From contig NZ_CP114287.1 of NCBI RefSeq assembly GCF_027111295.1, forward strand, positions 5,704,001-5,768,000: a stretch of DNA of 64,000 nt, written 5' to 3'. Positions 8,752 through 17,463 of the stretch are shown in pieces. The stretch comes from Flavobacterium gelatinilyticum (GTDB lineage Bacteria; Bacteroidota; Bacteroidia; Flavobacteriales; Flavobacteriaceae). Below the pieces are notes generated by a model. The model saw only the letters and a program-made list of their open reading frames with translations, ran no database searches and was not told the origin of the DNA. Both the position numbers and the translations under genes were made by a program. How positions within the stretch are numbered: position 1 is the first letter of the stretch; each line of letters starts with the position of its first letter.

Positions 8752-9834
8752 ATGTGGTACAATACAAAAGCGACGGAAATATTAGGAATCGAATATCCAA
8801 TCCTGCAAGGACCATTTGGCGGTAACTTATCGACGGTTGAACTAACCGCAGCGGTTTCGAATGCCGGCGGATTGGGCGGATACGGAGCCTATACCAACAG
8901 TCCGCAGGAGATTTACGAGATTGATAAGCAAATAAAAGCGGCAACCAATAAACCGTACAATATTAACCTTTGGGTTTCAGATCATGATATTCCGGAGTCG
9001 GGTTTAAGCGATGCGCAATTCGATAAAACCGCCGCTTTGTTTAAACCGTATTATGATGAGGTGGGAATTCCGTTACCCGAAAAACCGGCACCTTTTCAGT
9101 CCAGATTTGAGAACCAGTTAGACGTTATTTTAGACATTCGCCCAAAGGTTTTCAGTTTTATGTTTGGTGTGCCTCCAAATACTGTTCTGGAGCAATGCAG
9201 ACAAAAGGGAATTGTAACAGTAGGAGCCGCGACGACTTTAGACGAAGCCCTGTTTCTGGACAGCAAAGGTGTCGATATGATTATCGCATCGGGTTTTGAA
9301 GCGGGCGGACACCGGCCTTCTTTTCTCGATAAATCGGAATCGTCTCTAACCGGAACTTTCGTATTAGTGCAGTTAATGCGTGAAAAAATTAAAACCCCAA
9401 TTATCGCAGCAGGAGGCATAGCCGACGGAAGGGGAATTGCCGCTGCGCTGACATTAGGCGCAAGCGCCGCACAAGTAGGAACCGCTTTTTTAGCCTGCGA
9501 TGAATCTGGTGCTTTGCCGGTTCACAAGGAAATGCTATTTTCTGATGCTTCAAAATACACCACTTTATCACGCGCTTTTACAGGAAGACTCGGCCGCGGA
9601 TTAACTAGCCGTGTTGCTCAGGATATTACAGGAAAAGAATCCGGAATTTTGCCTTTTCCGCTGCAAACGACATTTATAGCCCCGCTGAGAAAAGCAGCGA
9701 TCGAACAGCAAAAATGGGACATGATTTTATTTTGGGCAGGACAGATTTCACCCATTTTAAAACATACCAAAGCTTCGGTTTTAATGAATGCGCTGATAGA
9801 AGAAACGACGAATTATTTTGACGGATTGAAATAA
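8752..9834 (+). CDS. Nitronate monooxygenase (2-nitropropane dioxygenase type)
   Basis: 360 residues from the chosen start, a TIM-barrel FMN enzyme. Visible motifs are PILQGPFGG near the N terminus (FMN site), VSNAGGLGGYGAY, ASGFEAGGHRP and PIIAAGGIADGRGIAAALTLGASAAQVGTAFL (phosphate-binding loops). It oxidises propionate 3-nitronate or related nitronates to keto acids plus nitrite. An in-frame ATG at 8683 would add 23 residues unlike the family start, so the ATG before WYNTKATEILGIEYP is chosen. It is followed after 5 bp by a gene of unknown function, probably co-transcribed. Confidence 0.9.
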   Translation: MWYNTKATEILGIEYPILQGPFGGNLSTVELTAAVSNAGGLGGYGAYTNSPQEIYEIDKQIKAATNKPYNINLWVSDHDIPESGLSDAQFDKTAALFKPYYDEVGIPLPEKPAPFQSRFENQLDVILDIRPKVFSFMFGVPPNTVLEQCRQKGIVTVGAATTLDEALFLDSKGVDMIIASGFEAGGHRPSFLDKSESSLTGTFVLVQLMREKIKTPIIAAGGIADGRGIAAALTLGASAAQVGTAFLACDESGALPVHKEMLFSDASKYTTLSRAFTGRLGRGLTSRVAQDITGKESGILPFPLQTTFIAPLRKAAIEQQKWDMILFWAGQISPILKHTKASVLMNALIEETTNYFDGLK

Positions 9835-9839
9835 ATAAT

Positions 9840-10358
9840 ATGAAATTAAAAAAAAGCGTCAGAATAGAATCAGAAAAACATTCTGTTTTAAAAAACAGGT
9901 TCAGTGTAGATTTAGAAAAATATCTCAGGAAGAAACTGTATTTTTTGAAAAAGAAAAGCATCAGTTCAGACTATATTTTATTGATTCTTTCCTCTGAAAA
10001 TAATCATTTTAAAGGGCAGTTAAGTAAATCAGAATATGAACTTCTTTTTGAAGTATTACAAAATCATACTTTTATCAAAAACAAAAATGCCGCGTATCCG
10101 GAATATTTTATTGTTATGGATAAGAAGAACTTTCAGGAAAACGAATCAATTCTTAGTTCATTATTCGGATTGTTTCAATTTTTAATGATTGCCGAATTAA
10201 AAAAGCAATTGACAAAAGAGGAGCTGATCAAAGAAATAAACAAATTCACGCTTTTGGATATTTTAAGTTTTAAAAGATGGTCAGCTTTTTCAAACGATAT
10301 GCTTTTCTTCGATTCAAATCATGAAGCAGGACATATTACTTGTATGCCGATTCTCTGA
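9840..10358 (+). CDS. Hypothetical protein
   Basis: 172 residues, Lys-rich, no signal peptide or transmembrane segment. The N-terminal third is very basic (KKSVRIESEKHS..LRKKLYFLKKKS), the rest is helical. No family recognised. Its start lies 5 bp after the nitronate monooxygenase stop, which suggests translational coupling in one operon. Confidence 0.6.
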   Translation: MKLKKSVRIESEKHSVLKNRFSVDLEKYLRKKLYFLKKKSISSDYILLILSSENNHFKGQLSKSEYELLFEVLQNHTFIKNKNAAYPEYFIVMDKKNFQENESILSSLFGLFQFLMIAELKKQLTKEELIKEINKFTLLDILSFKRWSAFSNDMLFFDSNHEAGHITCMPIL

Positions 10359-10529
10359 AGCTTTTGGCAGAGATGTAAAAACTTCTTTCTGCAGCAAAAC
10401 GTATGAATTTCTGTTGTAAAAGGAAGGGGTTTTAAAAATATTTCCAAAACATAATTGCTTTTAAATAAATACTTTGCGTTGTATTTGCGTGCTTTGTTGT
10501 AAATAAAAATCAAAAAAATATATTTAAAC

Positions 10530-10561
10530 TTGACTAATTTTATAGAATTAATGTATATTTG
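10530..10561 (+). promoter_or_regulatory. Promoter of the SAM riboswitch transcript
   Basis: TTG (10530-10532), 21 bp spacer, TATATTTG (10554-10561). Predicted start near 10568, about 20 bp before the riboswitch P1 stem. Confidence 0.65.
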
Positions 10562-10587
10562 CATTGCAGAAAAATTCTGTAATGATA

Positions 10588-10684
10588 CTTATCCAGAAAG
10601 ACTGAGGGAATGGGCCCGGTGAAGTCTTAGCAACCTGTTGCCGAATAAGGTGCTAAATCCTTCCGTTGTATGCGGACAGATAAG
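10588..10684 (+). ncRNA. SAM-I (S-box) riboswitch
   Basis: P1 is formed by CTTATC (10588-10593) and GATAAG (10679-10684). Between them are the S-box core words in order: ACTGAGGGAATGGGCCCGGTGAAG, TTAGCAACC, GGTGCTAAATCC and GGACAGATAAG. It binds S-adenosylmethionine and represses sulfur amino-acid genes. No classical terminator hairpin follows, so the expression platform is unclear. The next sizeable gene is a TlpA-like thioredoxin 240 bp away, rather than a methionine biosynthesis gene. Confidence 0.92.
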
Positions 10685-10742
10685 AAAAAAGATTGCTCGA
10701 ATCTGGATTAGGTCATCAACGTTAAATTCTTAATGTATTACA

Positions 10743-10829
10743 ATGAAAGCAGAATCAATTTTGTATGCCGGCTATGAACTCTTAAATTCAATTTTCGAAG
10801 AAAACAGTCTTGCCGTTTTCCGAATGTGA
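10743..10829 (+). CDS. Short ORF in the riboswitch leader (28 residues)
   Basis: ATG 10743 to TGA 10829, peptide beginning MKAESILYAGYELL. It is the first ORF after the SAM riboswitch and could be a small regulated peptide, a leader peptide or the relic of a longer gene. No Met/Cys runs. Unsupported beyond its position; 10830-10927 holds nothing recognisable. Confidence 0.25.
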   Translation: MKAESILYAGYELLNSIFEENSLAVFRM

Positions 10830-10927
10830 AGTTCGTAATACCTTTTAAATTTCTTTTAAATATCAGCTGCTGGTGGCTTTATAACATTGGCCTGAAATTC
10901 TTTTGTCTAATCTTAAAATAAAATACA

Positions 10928-11917
10928 ATGAAAAAAATACTATTGGGTTTTGCCTTATTTGTTGGAGCTTTTCAAACTCAGGCGCAGGAAAATAATTTAC
11001 AATTAAAAGGAACTGTTGTCGATACAATTGTACAGTACGTTTATCTGCAAAAGTTTCATAATAAAATGTTTACGACTATTGATTCGGTAAAAGTAAAAGA
11101 CGGAAACTTTGCTTTTAAAACAAAAGTAAAAACGCCGGAATTATACGGATTAAGCGTAAATAAAGAAAGTTCGCCATTGTATATTTTCCTCGAAAAAGAC
11201 CCAATTACGGTTAAGCTGAGTCCAAAGAAATATTACAGCACTTCGGTTGTAGAAGGTTCAGCTTCGCAGGATTTGTTTGAAACCTATAAGAAAACAAAAG
11301 ATGCAGAAATCAGCAAATTCATTACAGAACATCCAAAATCTATTGTTTCGGCTTATGTATTGTACAGAAACTGGTCGTACAGGCTGTCTCCGGAACAGAT
11401 TACACAGAATATTGCTTTGCTGGATAAAAGTCTTCAAAATGTTACTTACGTGAAAGAATTAAAAGAACTGGTTACCGTATTAGACGGATTGGCGGTAGGT
11501 AAAAAAGCCCCTGATTTTACAGCCAGCGATCCTGATGGAAAACCAGTTCGTTTTTATGAAAATTTAAAAGGCTATACTCTGGTTGATTTTTGGGCTTCGT
11601 GGTGCGGACCCTGCCGAAGAGAAAATCCAAACATTGTAGCGGCTTACAAGGAATTTCATGATAAAGGATTCAATATTGTAGCAGTTTCACTGGATAAAAA
11701 GAAAGAAAACTGGGTAAAGGGAATTAAGGATGATAACTTAACATGGACACATGTTTCTGATTTATTGTTCTGGAACAGTGCCGTTGCCAGATTATATGGT
11801 GTAAGAGCTATTCCGGGGAATTATTTAGTTGATTCAAAAGGAATAATCGTTGCGAAAAACCTGCAGGGAGAAGAATTGCAAGCGACATTAAAAACGCTTT
11901 TAGAAAATAAAATCTAA
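10928..11917 (+). CDS. TlpA-like periplasmic thioredoxin with DUF4369-type N domain
   Basis: 329 residues. Signal peptide 1-19 (cut after QAQ), an N-terminal beta domain (about 22-110) of the DUF4369 kind common in Bacteroidota, a helical linker, then an AhpC/TlpA thioredoxin domain (about 190-329). WCGPC lies at 225-229 and the cis-proline loop is in VRAIPGNYLVD. It probably reduces disulfides in the periplasm. It is the first full gene behind the SAM riboswitch and sits 29 bp before a class V aminotransferase, so both may respond to SAM. Confidence 0.88.
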   Translation: MKKILLGFALFVGAFQTQAQENNLQLKGTVVDTIVQYVYLQKFHNKMFTTIDSVKVKDGNFAFKTKVKTPELYGLSVNKESSPLYIFLEKDPITVKLSPKKYYSTSVVEGSASQDLFETYKKTKDAEISKFITEHPKSIVSAYVLYRNWSYRLSPEQITQNIALLDKSLQNVTYVKELKELVTVLDGLAVGKKAPDFTASDPDGKPVRFYENLKGYTLVDFWASWCGPCRRENPNIVAAYKEFHDKGFNIVAVSLDKKKENWVKGIKDDNLTWTHVSDLLFWNSAVARLYGVRAIPGNYLVDSKGIIVAKNLQGEELQATLKTLLENKI

Positions 11918-11946
11918 GATAGAAAATACAATTTAGTTAATTTAAA

Positions 11947-13437
11947 ATGATAAAGGAAATGAATGCCATTGAACCAACAACAAAACCAACAGAGTCTGAA
12001 TGTTACTTTTCTAAATTCAGGGAAAATACAGTAGGAACAGACCATACTTTCGAATCGGTTTACGGACAACAAAATCTGTTATATGCAGACTGGGTTGCCA
12101 GCGGAAGATTATACGCTCCGATTGAAGATATTATGCTCAATAAAATAGGTCCGATGATTGCCAATACCCATTCATTTTCCAGTCAGACAGGAAAGGCTTC
12201 GACTTACGCTTACCAGTATGCAAGAGAGATTATCAAAAAAGCGGTTAATGCAGATGAATCGGATGTTTTGGTTACGACCGGAACAGGAATGACGGCCGCT
12301 TTATCGAAATTACAGCGTATCATGGGGTTAAGAAAAACCTATGAAAATGAAAACGACAGACCGGTGGTTTTTATCACTCATATGGAACATCATTCCAATC
12401 AGGTTCCGTGGTACGAAACCAATGCCGATGTGGTGATTCTGCCTGCTGATGAAAACAATTTAGTCGATCCGAAAATCCTTTCTGAAGAAATAAAAAAATA
12501 TGCCGGCAGAAGTCTGAAAATTGGTTCGTTTACGGCTTGTTCAAACGTTACCGGAATTATTACGCCTTATCACGATCTGGCAAAAATCATGCACCGGAAC
12601 GGCGGTTATTGCTTTGTCGATTTTGCTGCTTCGGCACCGTATGTAAAAATCGACATGCATCCGGAAGACTCTGAACAACAGCTGGATGCTATTTTCTTTT
12701 CGCCGCATAAATTTCTGGGCGGACCGGGAACCTGTGGTATTTTGGTTTTTAATGAGAATTTGTACCAGGCTGACTTTCCGGATAATCCGGGCGGAGGCAA
12801 TGTAAAATGGACAAATCCGCTTGGAAATTATTGTTACAGCGATGTAATAGAAGTTAGGGAAGACGGAGGTACTCCTGGTTTTCTGCAGGTAATGAGAGCA
12901 GCTTTGGCTTTAGAATTAAAAGAAAAAATGGGATTAGGAAACATTGCCAAAAGAGAGAAAGAACTTTTGGATCTGTGTTTTTCGAGGCTTCAAAAAATAC
13001 AGGGCTTGTCTATTCTGGGCGATCTTAAAAGTCATAGAATAGGCTGTGTATCTTTTGTTATCGAAGATATTCATTACAATTTGATTGTAAGGCTTTTAAA
13101 TGACCGTTTTGGAATTCAGGTTCGAGGCGGCTGGTCGTGTGCCAGTACGTATGCACATTATTTGTTTAATATTGACGAAAAACGTTCTAAAGCGATTACA
13201 AATGAATTACTGCAGAAAAACCAGACTAACAAACCGGGCTGGGTTCGTTTGTCGCTTCATCCGATAACCACAAACGAAGAACTCGAATTTATTTGCGATG
13301 CGATTCAGCAAGTGTCTTTAAACTATAAAAAATGGAGAAAAGATTACAGGTATAATGCAGCTGCAAATGAGTTTGAAAGTATTCATGTAAACGAAACAAT
13401 CAAAGAAGATGTTCAGGATTGGTTTCAACTGGACTAA
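11947..13437 (+). CDS. Class V aminotransferase, cysteine desulfurase-like
   Basis: 496 residues, PLP fold type I. The Schiff-base lysine is in FFSPHKFLGGP (Lys 255), the PLP phosphate and ring contacts are in TGTGMTAAL, THMEHHSNQVPW and VDFAASAPY, and a Cys sits in RGGWSCAS (Cys 398), the place of the catalytic loop cysteine of desulfurases. Longer than IscS/SufS and without the scaffold-binding features, so it could be a cysteine desulfurase, a selenocysteine lyase-like enzyme or an isopenicillin-epimerase-like enzyme. Sulfur metabolism is suggested by the upstream riboswitch and the downstream metNIQ. A second in-frame ATG (codon 5) is also possible. Confidence 0.82.
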   Translation: MIKEMNAIEPTTKPTESECYFSKFRENTVGTDHTFESVYGQQNLLYADWVASGRLYAPIEDIMLNKIGPMIANTHSFSSQTGKASTYAYQYAREIIKKAVNADESDVLVTTGTGMTAALSKLQRIMGLRKTYENENDRPVVFITHMEHHSNQVPWYETNADVVILPADENNLVDPKILSEEIKKYAGRSLKIGSFTACSNVTGIITPYHDLAKIMHRNGGYCFVDFAASAPYVKIDMHPEDSEQQLDAIFFSPHKFLGGPGTCGILVFNENLYQADFPDNPGGGNVKWTNPLGNYCYSDVIEVREDGGTPGFLQVMRAALALELKEKMGLGNIAKREKELLDLCFSRLQKIQGLSILGDLKSHRIGCVSFVIEDIHYNLIVRLLNDRFGIQVRGGWSCASTYAHYLFNIDEKRSKAITNELLQKNQTNKPGWVRLSLHPITTNEELEFICDAIQQVSLNYKKWRKDYRYNAAANEFESIHVNETIKEDVQDWFQLD

Positions 13438-13517
13438 CACATTTTTCTTATCACATTCTAACAGGTTTCTAAAACCTGTTAGGTATTTCGAGAATTATTT
13501 CCAGATAAATAATTATG

Positions 13518-13653
13518 TAAACACATAGAAACATAGATTTTCTGCCTTAAATGAGGAGCAGGAAAAAACTAGTTTTCACACACAGCTATGTTTGTTTAAA
13601 GAAATGAAATGCCTTTTTAAAGACAAAGTAAAGCCTATATTCCTATGTGTTTA
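13518..13653. repeat. 136-bp palindromic dispersed repeat, copy 1
   Basis: Begins TAAACACATAGAAACATAG and ends with the near-inverse CTATATTCCTATGTGTTTA, so it has terminal inverted repeats of about 19 bp. No coding capacity. It looks like a MITE or a large extragenic palindrome. Confidence 0.75.
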
Positions 13654-13734
13654 CATTTATAATTAGTCTTATTGATAAATATGGATTTATATTAAGTGTT
13701 AAACCCGACAGATTTTTAAAACCAGTCGCTAATT

Positions 13735-13870
13735 TAAACACATAGAAACATAGATTTTCTGCCTTAAATGAGGAGCGGGAAAAAACTAGTTTTCACACAC
13801 AGCTATGTTTGTTTAAAGAAATGAAATGCCTTTTTATAGACAAAGTAAAGTCTATATTCCTATGTGTTTA
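13735..13870. repeat. 136-bp palindromic dispersed repeat, copy 2
   Basis: Same length and nearly the same sequence as the copy 217 bp upstream, in the same orientation, with the same terminal inverted repeats. The few differences (GAGCAGG/GAGCGGG, TTTTTAAAG/TTTTTATAG) show some age. Confidence 0.75.
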
Positions 13871-13891
13871 CATTTATAATTAATCTTATTG

Positions 13892-13949
13892 TTAAACATA
13901 GATTTTCTGCCTTAAATGAGGAGCAGGAAAAAACTAGCTTTCACACATT
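13892..13949. repeat. Partial third copy of the palindromic repeat
   Basis: Left half only: AAACATAGATTTTCTGCC through ACTAGCTTTCACACAT, ending 24 bp before the cupin start codon. The three copies fill the whole 535-bp gap 13438-13972. Confidence 0.7.
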
Positions 13950-13972
13950 AATAAATTGATACTACAAACCAA

Positions 13973-14443
13973 ATGAAAACAATACCAAGAAGAGTAGTTA
14001 CAGGAGTAAAAAACGGAAAATCGATTATTGAGCAGGATGCAATTGTAACGAATGTATCAGAACATTTTCCGGGACTTATTATTTCTGATATCTGGTCAAC
14101 TGACAGTACTCCGGCGAAATTCGAAGAAAAAGTAATCGAAAATACCGCTTTTCCCAATACACCAAAAAACGGCAGTTATTTTCGGTACGTTCAGATTCCG
14201 CCCGACAAAGATTTAGGAATAGAAGCACCGGAAGGCCAGCCTCATCCGTTAATGCATCAAACCGATACTTTGGATTATATCATCATTATTTCAGGCGAAA
14301 TTTACCTCATTACAGATGAAGAAGAAACCCTCCTGAAAGCCGGAGATATCGTCATACAGCGAGGAACAAATCACGCTTGGAGCAATCGGTCTGATACGTC
14401 TTGTATCCAATTAGCCATTTTACTGGATGCAAAATCATTGTAA
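13973..14443 (+). CDS. Cupin-domain protein
   Basis: 156 residues, single conserved beta-barrel. The metal-binding cupin motifs are degenerate: LMHQTDTLDYIIIISGEIYLI (motif 1) and LKAGDIVIQRGTNHAW (motif 2). The family often annotated as cupin domain protein has no fixed function (isomerase, dioxygenase or regulator). It lies between the aminotransferase and the metNIQ attenuator but is separated from both by regulatory or repeat DNA. Confidence 0.8.
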   Translation: MKTIPRRVVTGVKNGKSIIEQDAIVTNVSEHFPGLIISDIWSTDSTPAKFEEKVIENTAFPNTPKNGSYFRYVQIPPDKDLGIEAPEGQPHPLMHQTDTLDYIIIISGEIYLITDEEETLLKAGDIVIQRGTNHAWSNRSDTSCIQLAILLDAKSL

Positions 14444-14552
14444 ATGAAGTACTAAAGTGTAGAAATCTACATCAAACGTTATAGTAGTCTATTATGTTGA
14501 TAGGGTATTAAAAGTTTTGAAAATTTATGCTTTAAAATTGAAAATAACTGTT

Positions 14553-14560
14553 TAAATTTG
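14553..14560 (+). promoter_or_regulatory. -7 element (TAAATTTG) of the metNIQ transcript
   Basis: Exact TAnnTTTG; the -33 position has TTT instead of TTG. The predicted start lies near 14567, just before the short leader ORF. Confidence 0.5.
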
Positions 14561-14568
14561 CAGCGGCA

Positions 14569-14664
14569 ATGACAAATAGTAACCAGAATATGAAGAATTA
14601 TTATAGCAGCAGCATGATGTGCTGTACTGCTGTTATGCGATTTAATGATCTGGCTTATATATAA
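14569..14664 (+). CDS. Putative Met/Cys-sensing leader peptide upstream of metN
   Basis: 31-residue ORF with two in-frame ATGs (14569 and 14590), containing the run S-S-S-M-M-C-C-T-A-V-M. It ends 17 bp before an intrinsic terminator that itself ends 21 bp before the metN start. The order of promoter, short ORF with tandem codons for the regulated nutrient, terminator and transport operon is that of ribosome-mediated attenuation (as in trp or his leaders). Ribosome stalling at Met/Cys codons when charged tRNA is low would be expected to prevent the terminator. The pairing of an antiterminator was not established by eye. Confidence 0.6.
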   Translation: MTNSNQNMKNYYSSSMMCCTAVMRFNDLAYI

Positions 14665-14681
14665 ACAACCTTATATTTTTC

Positions 14682-14716
14682 AAAAAGCCTTTCATGAATA
14701 TCTGAAAGGCTTTTTT
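14682..14716 (+). terminator. Intrinsic terminator (attenuator) before metN
   Basis: AAAAAGCCTTTCA (14682-14694) pairs with TGAAAGGCTTTTTT (14703-14716), followed by more T-rich sequence. It lies between the leader ORF and metN in the direction of transcription, so it must be bypassed for metNIQ expression. Confidence 0.8.
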
Positions 14717-14737
14717 GTTTTGTAAATCTGAATAAGA

Positions 14738-15769
14738 ATGATTGAATTAAAAAATGTAACCAAAACGTTTCATCAGAAAGACAGAATTGTGACTGCGTTG
14801 TCTGATGTTTCGCTCACGGTGCCGCCCGGGAAAATTTTTGGTGTTATAGGGACTTCGGGTGCAGGAAAAAGTACTTTAATACGCTGTGTCAATTTACTGG
14901 AAAGGCCTACATCAGGAGAAATTATTGTAGACGGCAAAGCTTTGATGCAATTGTCAAATGCACAGTTAGCAATTGAAAGAAGACAAATTGGAATGATTTT
15001 TCAGCACTTCAATTTACTTTCGTCAAGAACCGTTTTCGAAAATGTGGCTTTTCCGTTAGAATTAACCGGAACTCCAAAAAGCGAAATTAAAAATCGTGTT
15101 TTAGAATTGCTGCAATTGGTGGGGCTGGCTGAAAAAGCAAACGATTATCCGGCAAGCCTTTCCGGCGGACAGAAACAAAGAGTTGCAATTGCAAGAACTC
15201 TGGCTAATAATCCAAAAGTGCTTTTGTGCGATGAAGCGACAAGTGCGCTGGATCCTGCTACTACACGTTCTATTTTGAACTTATTGAAAGACATTAACAA
15301 ACGATTGAATATTACCGTTTTGCTGATTACACACCAAATGGAAGTAGTAAAATCGATTTGTGATGAGGTTGCCGTTATCAGCCACGGAAAATTAATAGAG
15401 CAGGGAAGTGTAGGTGAAATTTTCGCCGATCCAAAACACGAACTGACAAGAGAGTTTATTTCTTCTTCGCTGCATATTGATGTTCCAGCGGTTTACGAAG
15501 AAAAATTGCAGAAGGAAGACGACGGAACTTTGAATCCGTTATTGAAACTGGAAATGACCGGAAAATCAGTTAACGAACCTGTTATCTCCGAAGTTTCAAG
15601 ACTCTTCGATACCGATTTTAAAATCGTAAGCGCTCAGATGGATCAGGCGGGCGATGTAAATTTTGGCGTTATGCTGATTGAATTATCCGGTAAGCGCGAA
15701 AATTACGCCGCGGCGATTCAGTATTTTAATTCAAAACATATTAAAACAGAAATTATAGGTTATGTCTGA
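14738..15769 (+). CDS. metN: Methionine ABC transporter ATP-binding protein
   Basis: 343 residues, full length for MetN. Walker [10 protein letters not shown] (38-46), Q-loop FQHFNLL, signature LSGGQKQR, Walker [13 protein letters not shown] and H-loop ITHQ are all present. The C-terminal NIL domain (about 260-343) is the methionine-binding domain that causes trans-inhibition by intracellular methionine. Overlaps metI by 8 bp. First gene of metNIQ, behind a transcription attenuator. Confidence 0.95.
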   Translation: MIELKNVTKTFHQKDRIVTALSDVSLTVPPGKIFGVIGTSGAGKSTLIRCVNLLERPTSGEIIVDGKALMQLSNAQLAIERRQIGMIFQHFNLLSSRTVFENVAFPLELTGTPKSEIKNRVLELLQLVGLAEKANDYPASLSGGQKQRVAIARTLANNPKVLLCDEATSALDPATTRSILNLLKDINKRLNITVLLITHQMEVVKSICDEVAVISHGKLIEQGSVGEIFADPKHELTREFISSSLHIDVPAVYEEKLQKEDDGTLNPLLKLEMTGKSVNEPVISEVSRLFDTDFKIVSAQMDQAGDVNFGVMLIELSGKRENYAAAIQYFNSKHIKTEIIGYV

Positions 15770-16415
15770 TTCTCTTATAGATTTATTGTTAAAAGGAACA
15801 TGGGAAACCATTGTAATGACTTTTGTATCGGGATTTTTTGGCTTCTTGCTGGGACTTCCAACGGGAATTTTGCTTTTCCTCACCCGTAAAAATCAAATTC
15901 TGGAACAGCCGGTTTTAAACAGAACTTTATCTGTTATCGTGAATGTTTTTCGTTCTATTCCGTTTATTATTTTGATTGTTTGGATGATTCCGTTTACACG
16001 TGCTATAGTGGGAACTTCGATAGGTGTTAGTGCGGCATTAGTGCCTTTAAGTATTGGTGCGGCGCCGTTTATTGCCCGTTTAGTCGAAAATAGTTTGTTA
16101 AGTCTTCCGTCAGGTTTAATCGAAGCGGCAAGAGCTTTGGGAGCAACTCCGTTTCAAATCGTATATAAAGTATTACTGCCGGAAGCTCTGCCATCGTTGA
16201 TCAACGCAGCATCGATTACCTTAATTACTTTGGTAGGATATTCTGCAATGGGAGGTGCTGTTGGTGCCGGCGGATTAGGTCAGGTTGGGTATCAGTATGG
16301 TTATATTGGTTATGATGCCGTAACGATGAATTCGGTACTGGTTCTTTTGGTTATTCTGGTATTCCTGATTCAGTTTGCAGGTGATGCTTTATCAAAACGA
16401 TTTGATCATAGATAA
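15762..16415 (+). CDS. metI: Methionine ABC transporter permease
   Basis: 217 residues with five transmembrane segments and the EAA loop [24 protein letters not shown] that docks on MetN. Overlaps metN by 8 bp and is followed after 35 bp by metQ. Imports methionine (D and L forms) across the inner membrane. Confidence 0.95.
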   Translation: MSDSLIDLLLKGTWETIVMTFVSGFFGFLLGLPTGILLFLTRKNQILEQPVLNRTLSVIVNVFRSIPFIILIVWMIPFTRAIVGTSIGVSAALVPLSIGAAPFIARLVENSLLSLPSGLIEAARALGATPFQIVYKVLLPEALPSLINAASITLITLVGYSAMGGAVGAGGLGQVGYQYGYIGYDAVTMNSVLVLLVILVFLIQFAGDALSKRFDHR

Positions 16416-16450
16416 TTATTAATTAAAAATTTAGAATTAAAAATATAAAA

Positions 16451-17269
16451 ATGAATACGAAATTGAATATTTTAAAAACGGCAGGAATTTTGGCTTTGGC
16501 ACTTGTTTTATCAAACTGTGGAAATGAAAAAAAGAATGATCCTCACTTTATAAAAGTAGGAGTGGCGTCCGGACCTGAATTAAAAGTAGCTGAAGCGGCT
16601 AAAAAAGTTGCCAAAGAAAAATACGGACTGGAAGTTGAATTGGTTTCCTTCAACGATTATGTGATTCCTAACGAAGCTTTAAGCCAGGGTGATATTGATG
16701 CCAATGCTTTTCAGCATAAACCGTATTTAGATGAGCAGTCAAAACAGAGAGGGTATAAATTAGCCATTATAGGAAATACATTTGTTTACCCGATTGCCGG
16801 ATATTCTAAAAAGATTAAATCGCTTGGAGAATTAAAAAATGAAAGTACGATCATCATTCCAAATGATCCTACAAACGGCGGACGCTCGTTATTGCTTTTA
16901 CAGAAAAACGGTTTATTAAAACTAAAAGAAGGTGTTGGTTTATTACCAAAAGTTACTGACATTGTAAGCAATCCTAAAAACTTAAAAATTTTAGAATTAG
17001 AAGCACCTCAATTGCCTCGTGCTCTTGATGATGAAAATGTTTCTATAGCGATTATCAACAATACGTTTGCTTCTCAGGCAGGATTGGTTCCGTCTCGTGA
17101 TGCTTTATTTGTAGAAGATAAAGATTCACCTTATGTAAATCTGGTTGTAAGCCGTGAAGACAATAAAAATGAAGAAAAAATAAAACAGTTTTTACAGGCT
17201 TTCCAGTCTCCTGAAGTTGAAAAAGCAGCAGATAAGGAATTCAAAGGCGGTGCTGTAAAAGGCTGGTAA
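16451..17269 (+). CDS. metQ: Methionine-binding lipoprotein
   Basis: 272 residues of the NlpA/MetQ family. Lipoprotein signal with lipobox LSNC, then the KVGVASGPE start, NAFQHKPYLDEQ (the MetQ signature) and NPKNLKILELEAPQLPRALDD. Captures methionine for MetNI. Last gene of the operon, followed by a strong terminator. Confidence 0.95.
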   Translation: MNTKLNILKTAGILALALVLSNCGNEKKNDPHFIKVGVASGPELKVAEAAKKVAKEKYGLEVELVSFNDYVIPNEALSQGDIDANAFQHKPYLDEQSKQRGYKLAIIGNTFVYPIAGYSKKIKSLGELKNESTIIIPNDPTNGGRSLLLLQKNGLLKLKEGVGLLPKVTDIVSNPKNLKILELEAPQLPRALDDENVSIAIINNTFASQAGLVPSRDALFVEDKDSPYVNLVVSREDNKNEEKIKQFLQAFQSPEVEKAADKEFKGGAVKGW

Positions 17270-17290
17270 GAAGTATAAAATATAGTCTTT

Positions 17291-17329
17291 AAAGAGGTTG
17301 TTTTACAAAGTGAAACAACCTCTTTTTTT
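17291..17329 (+). terminator. Intrinsic terminator of metNIQ
   Basis: AAAGAGGTTGTTT / AAACAACCTCTTT stem with a T run. Confidence 0.88.
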
Positions 17330-17463
17330 GTTTAATGATCTCAAAATTAAAGCTTTATTGTTTTAAATAAAAGTCCTATTGTTTTGTTCTTCAGTCTTCT
17401 ATGGGTATTTTTTGTTTTAGCGGCGGGATAACTTTGTCCTGTTAATTTCTAAGAACAATTATT

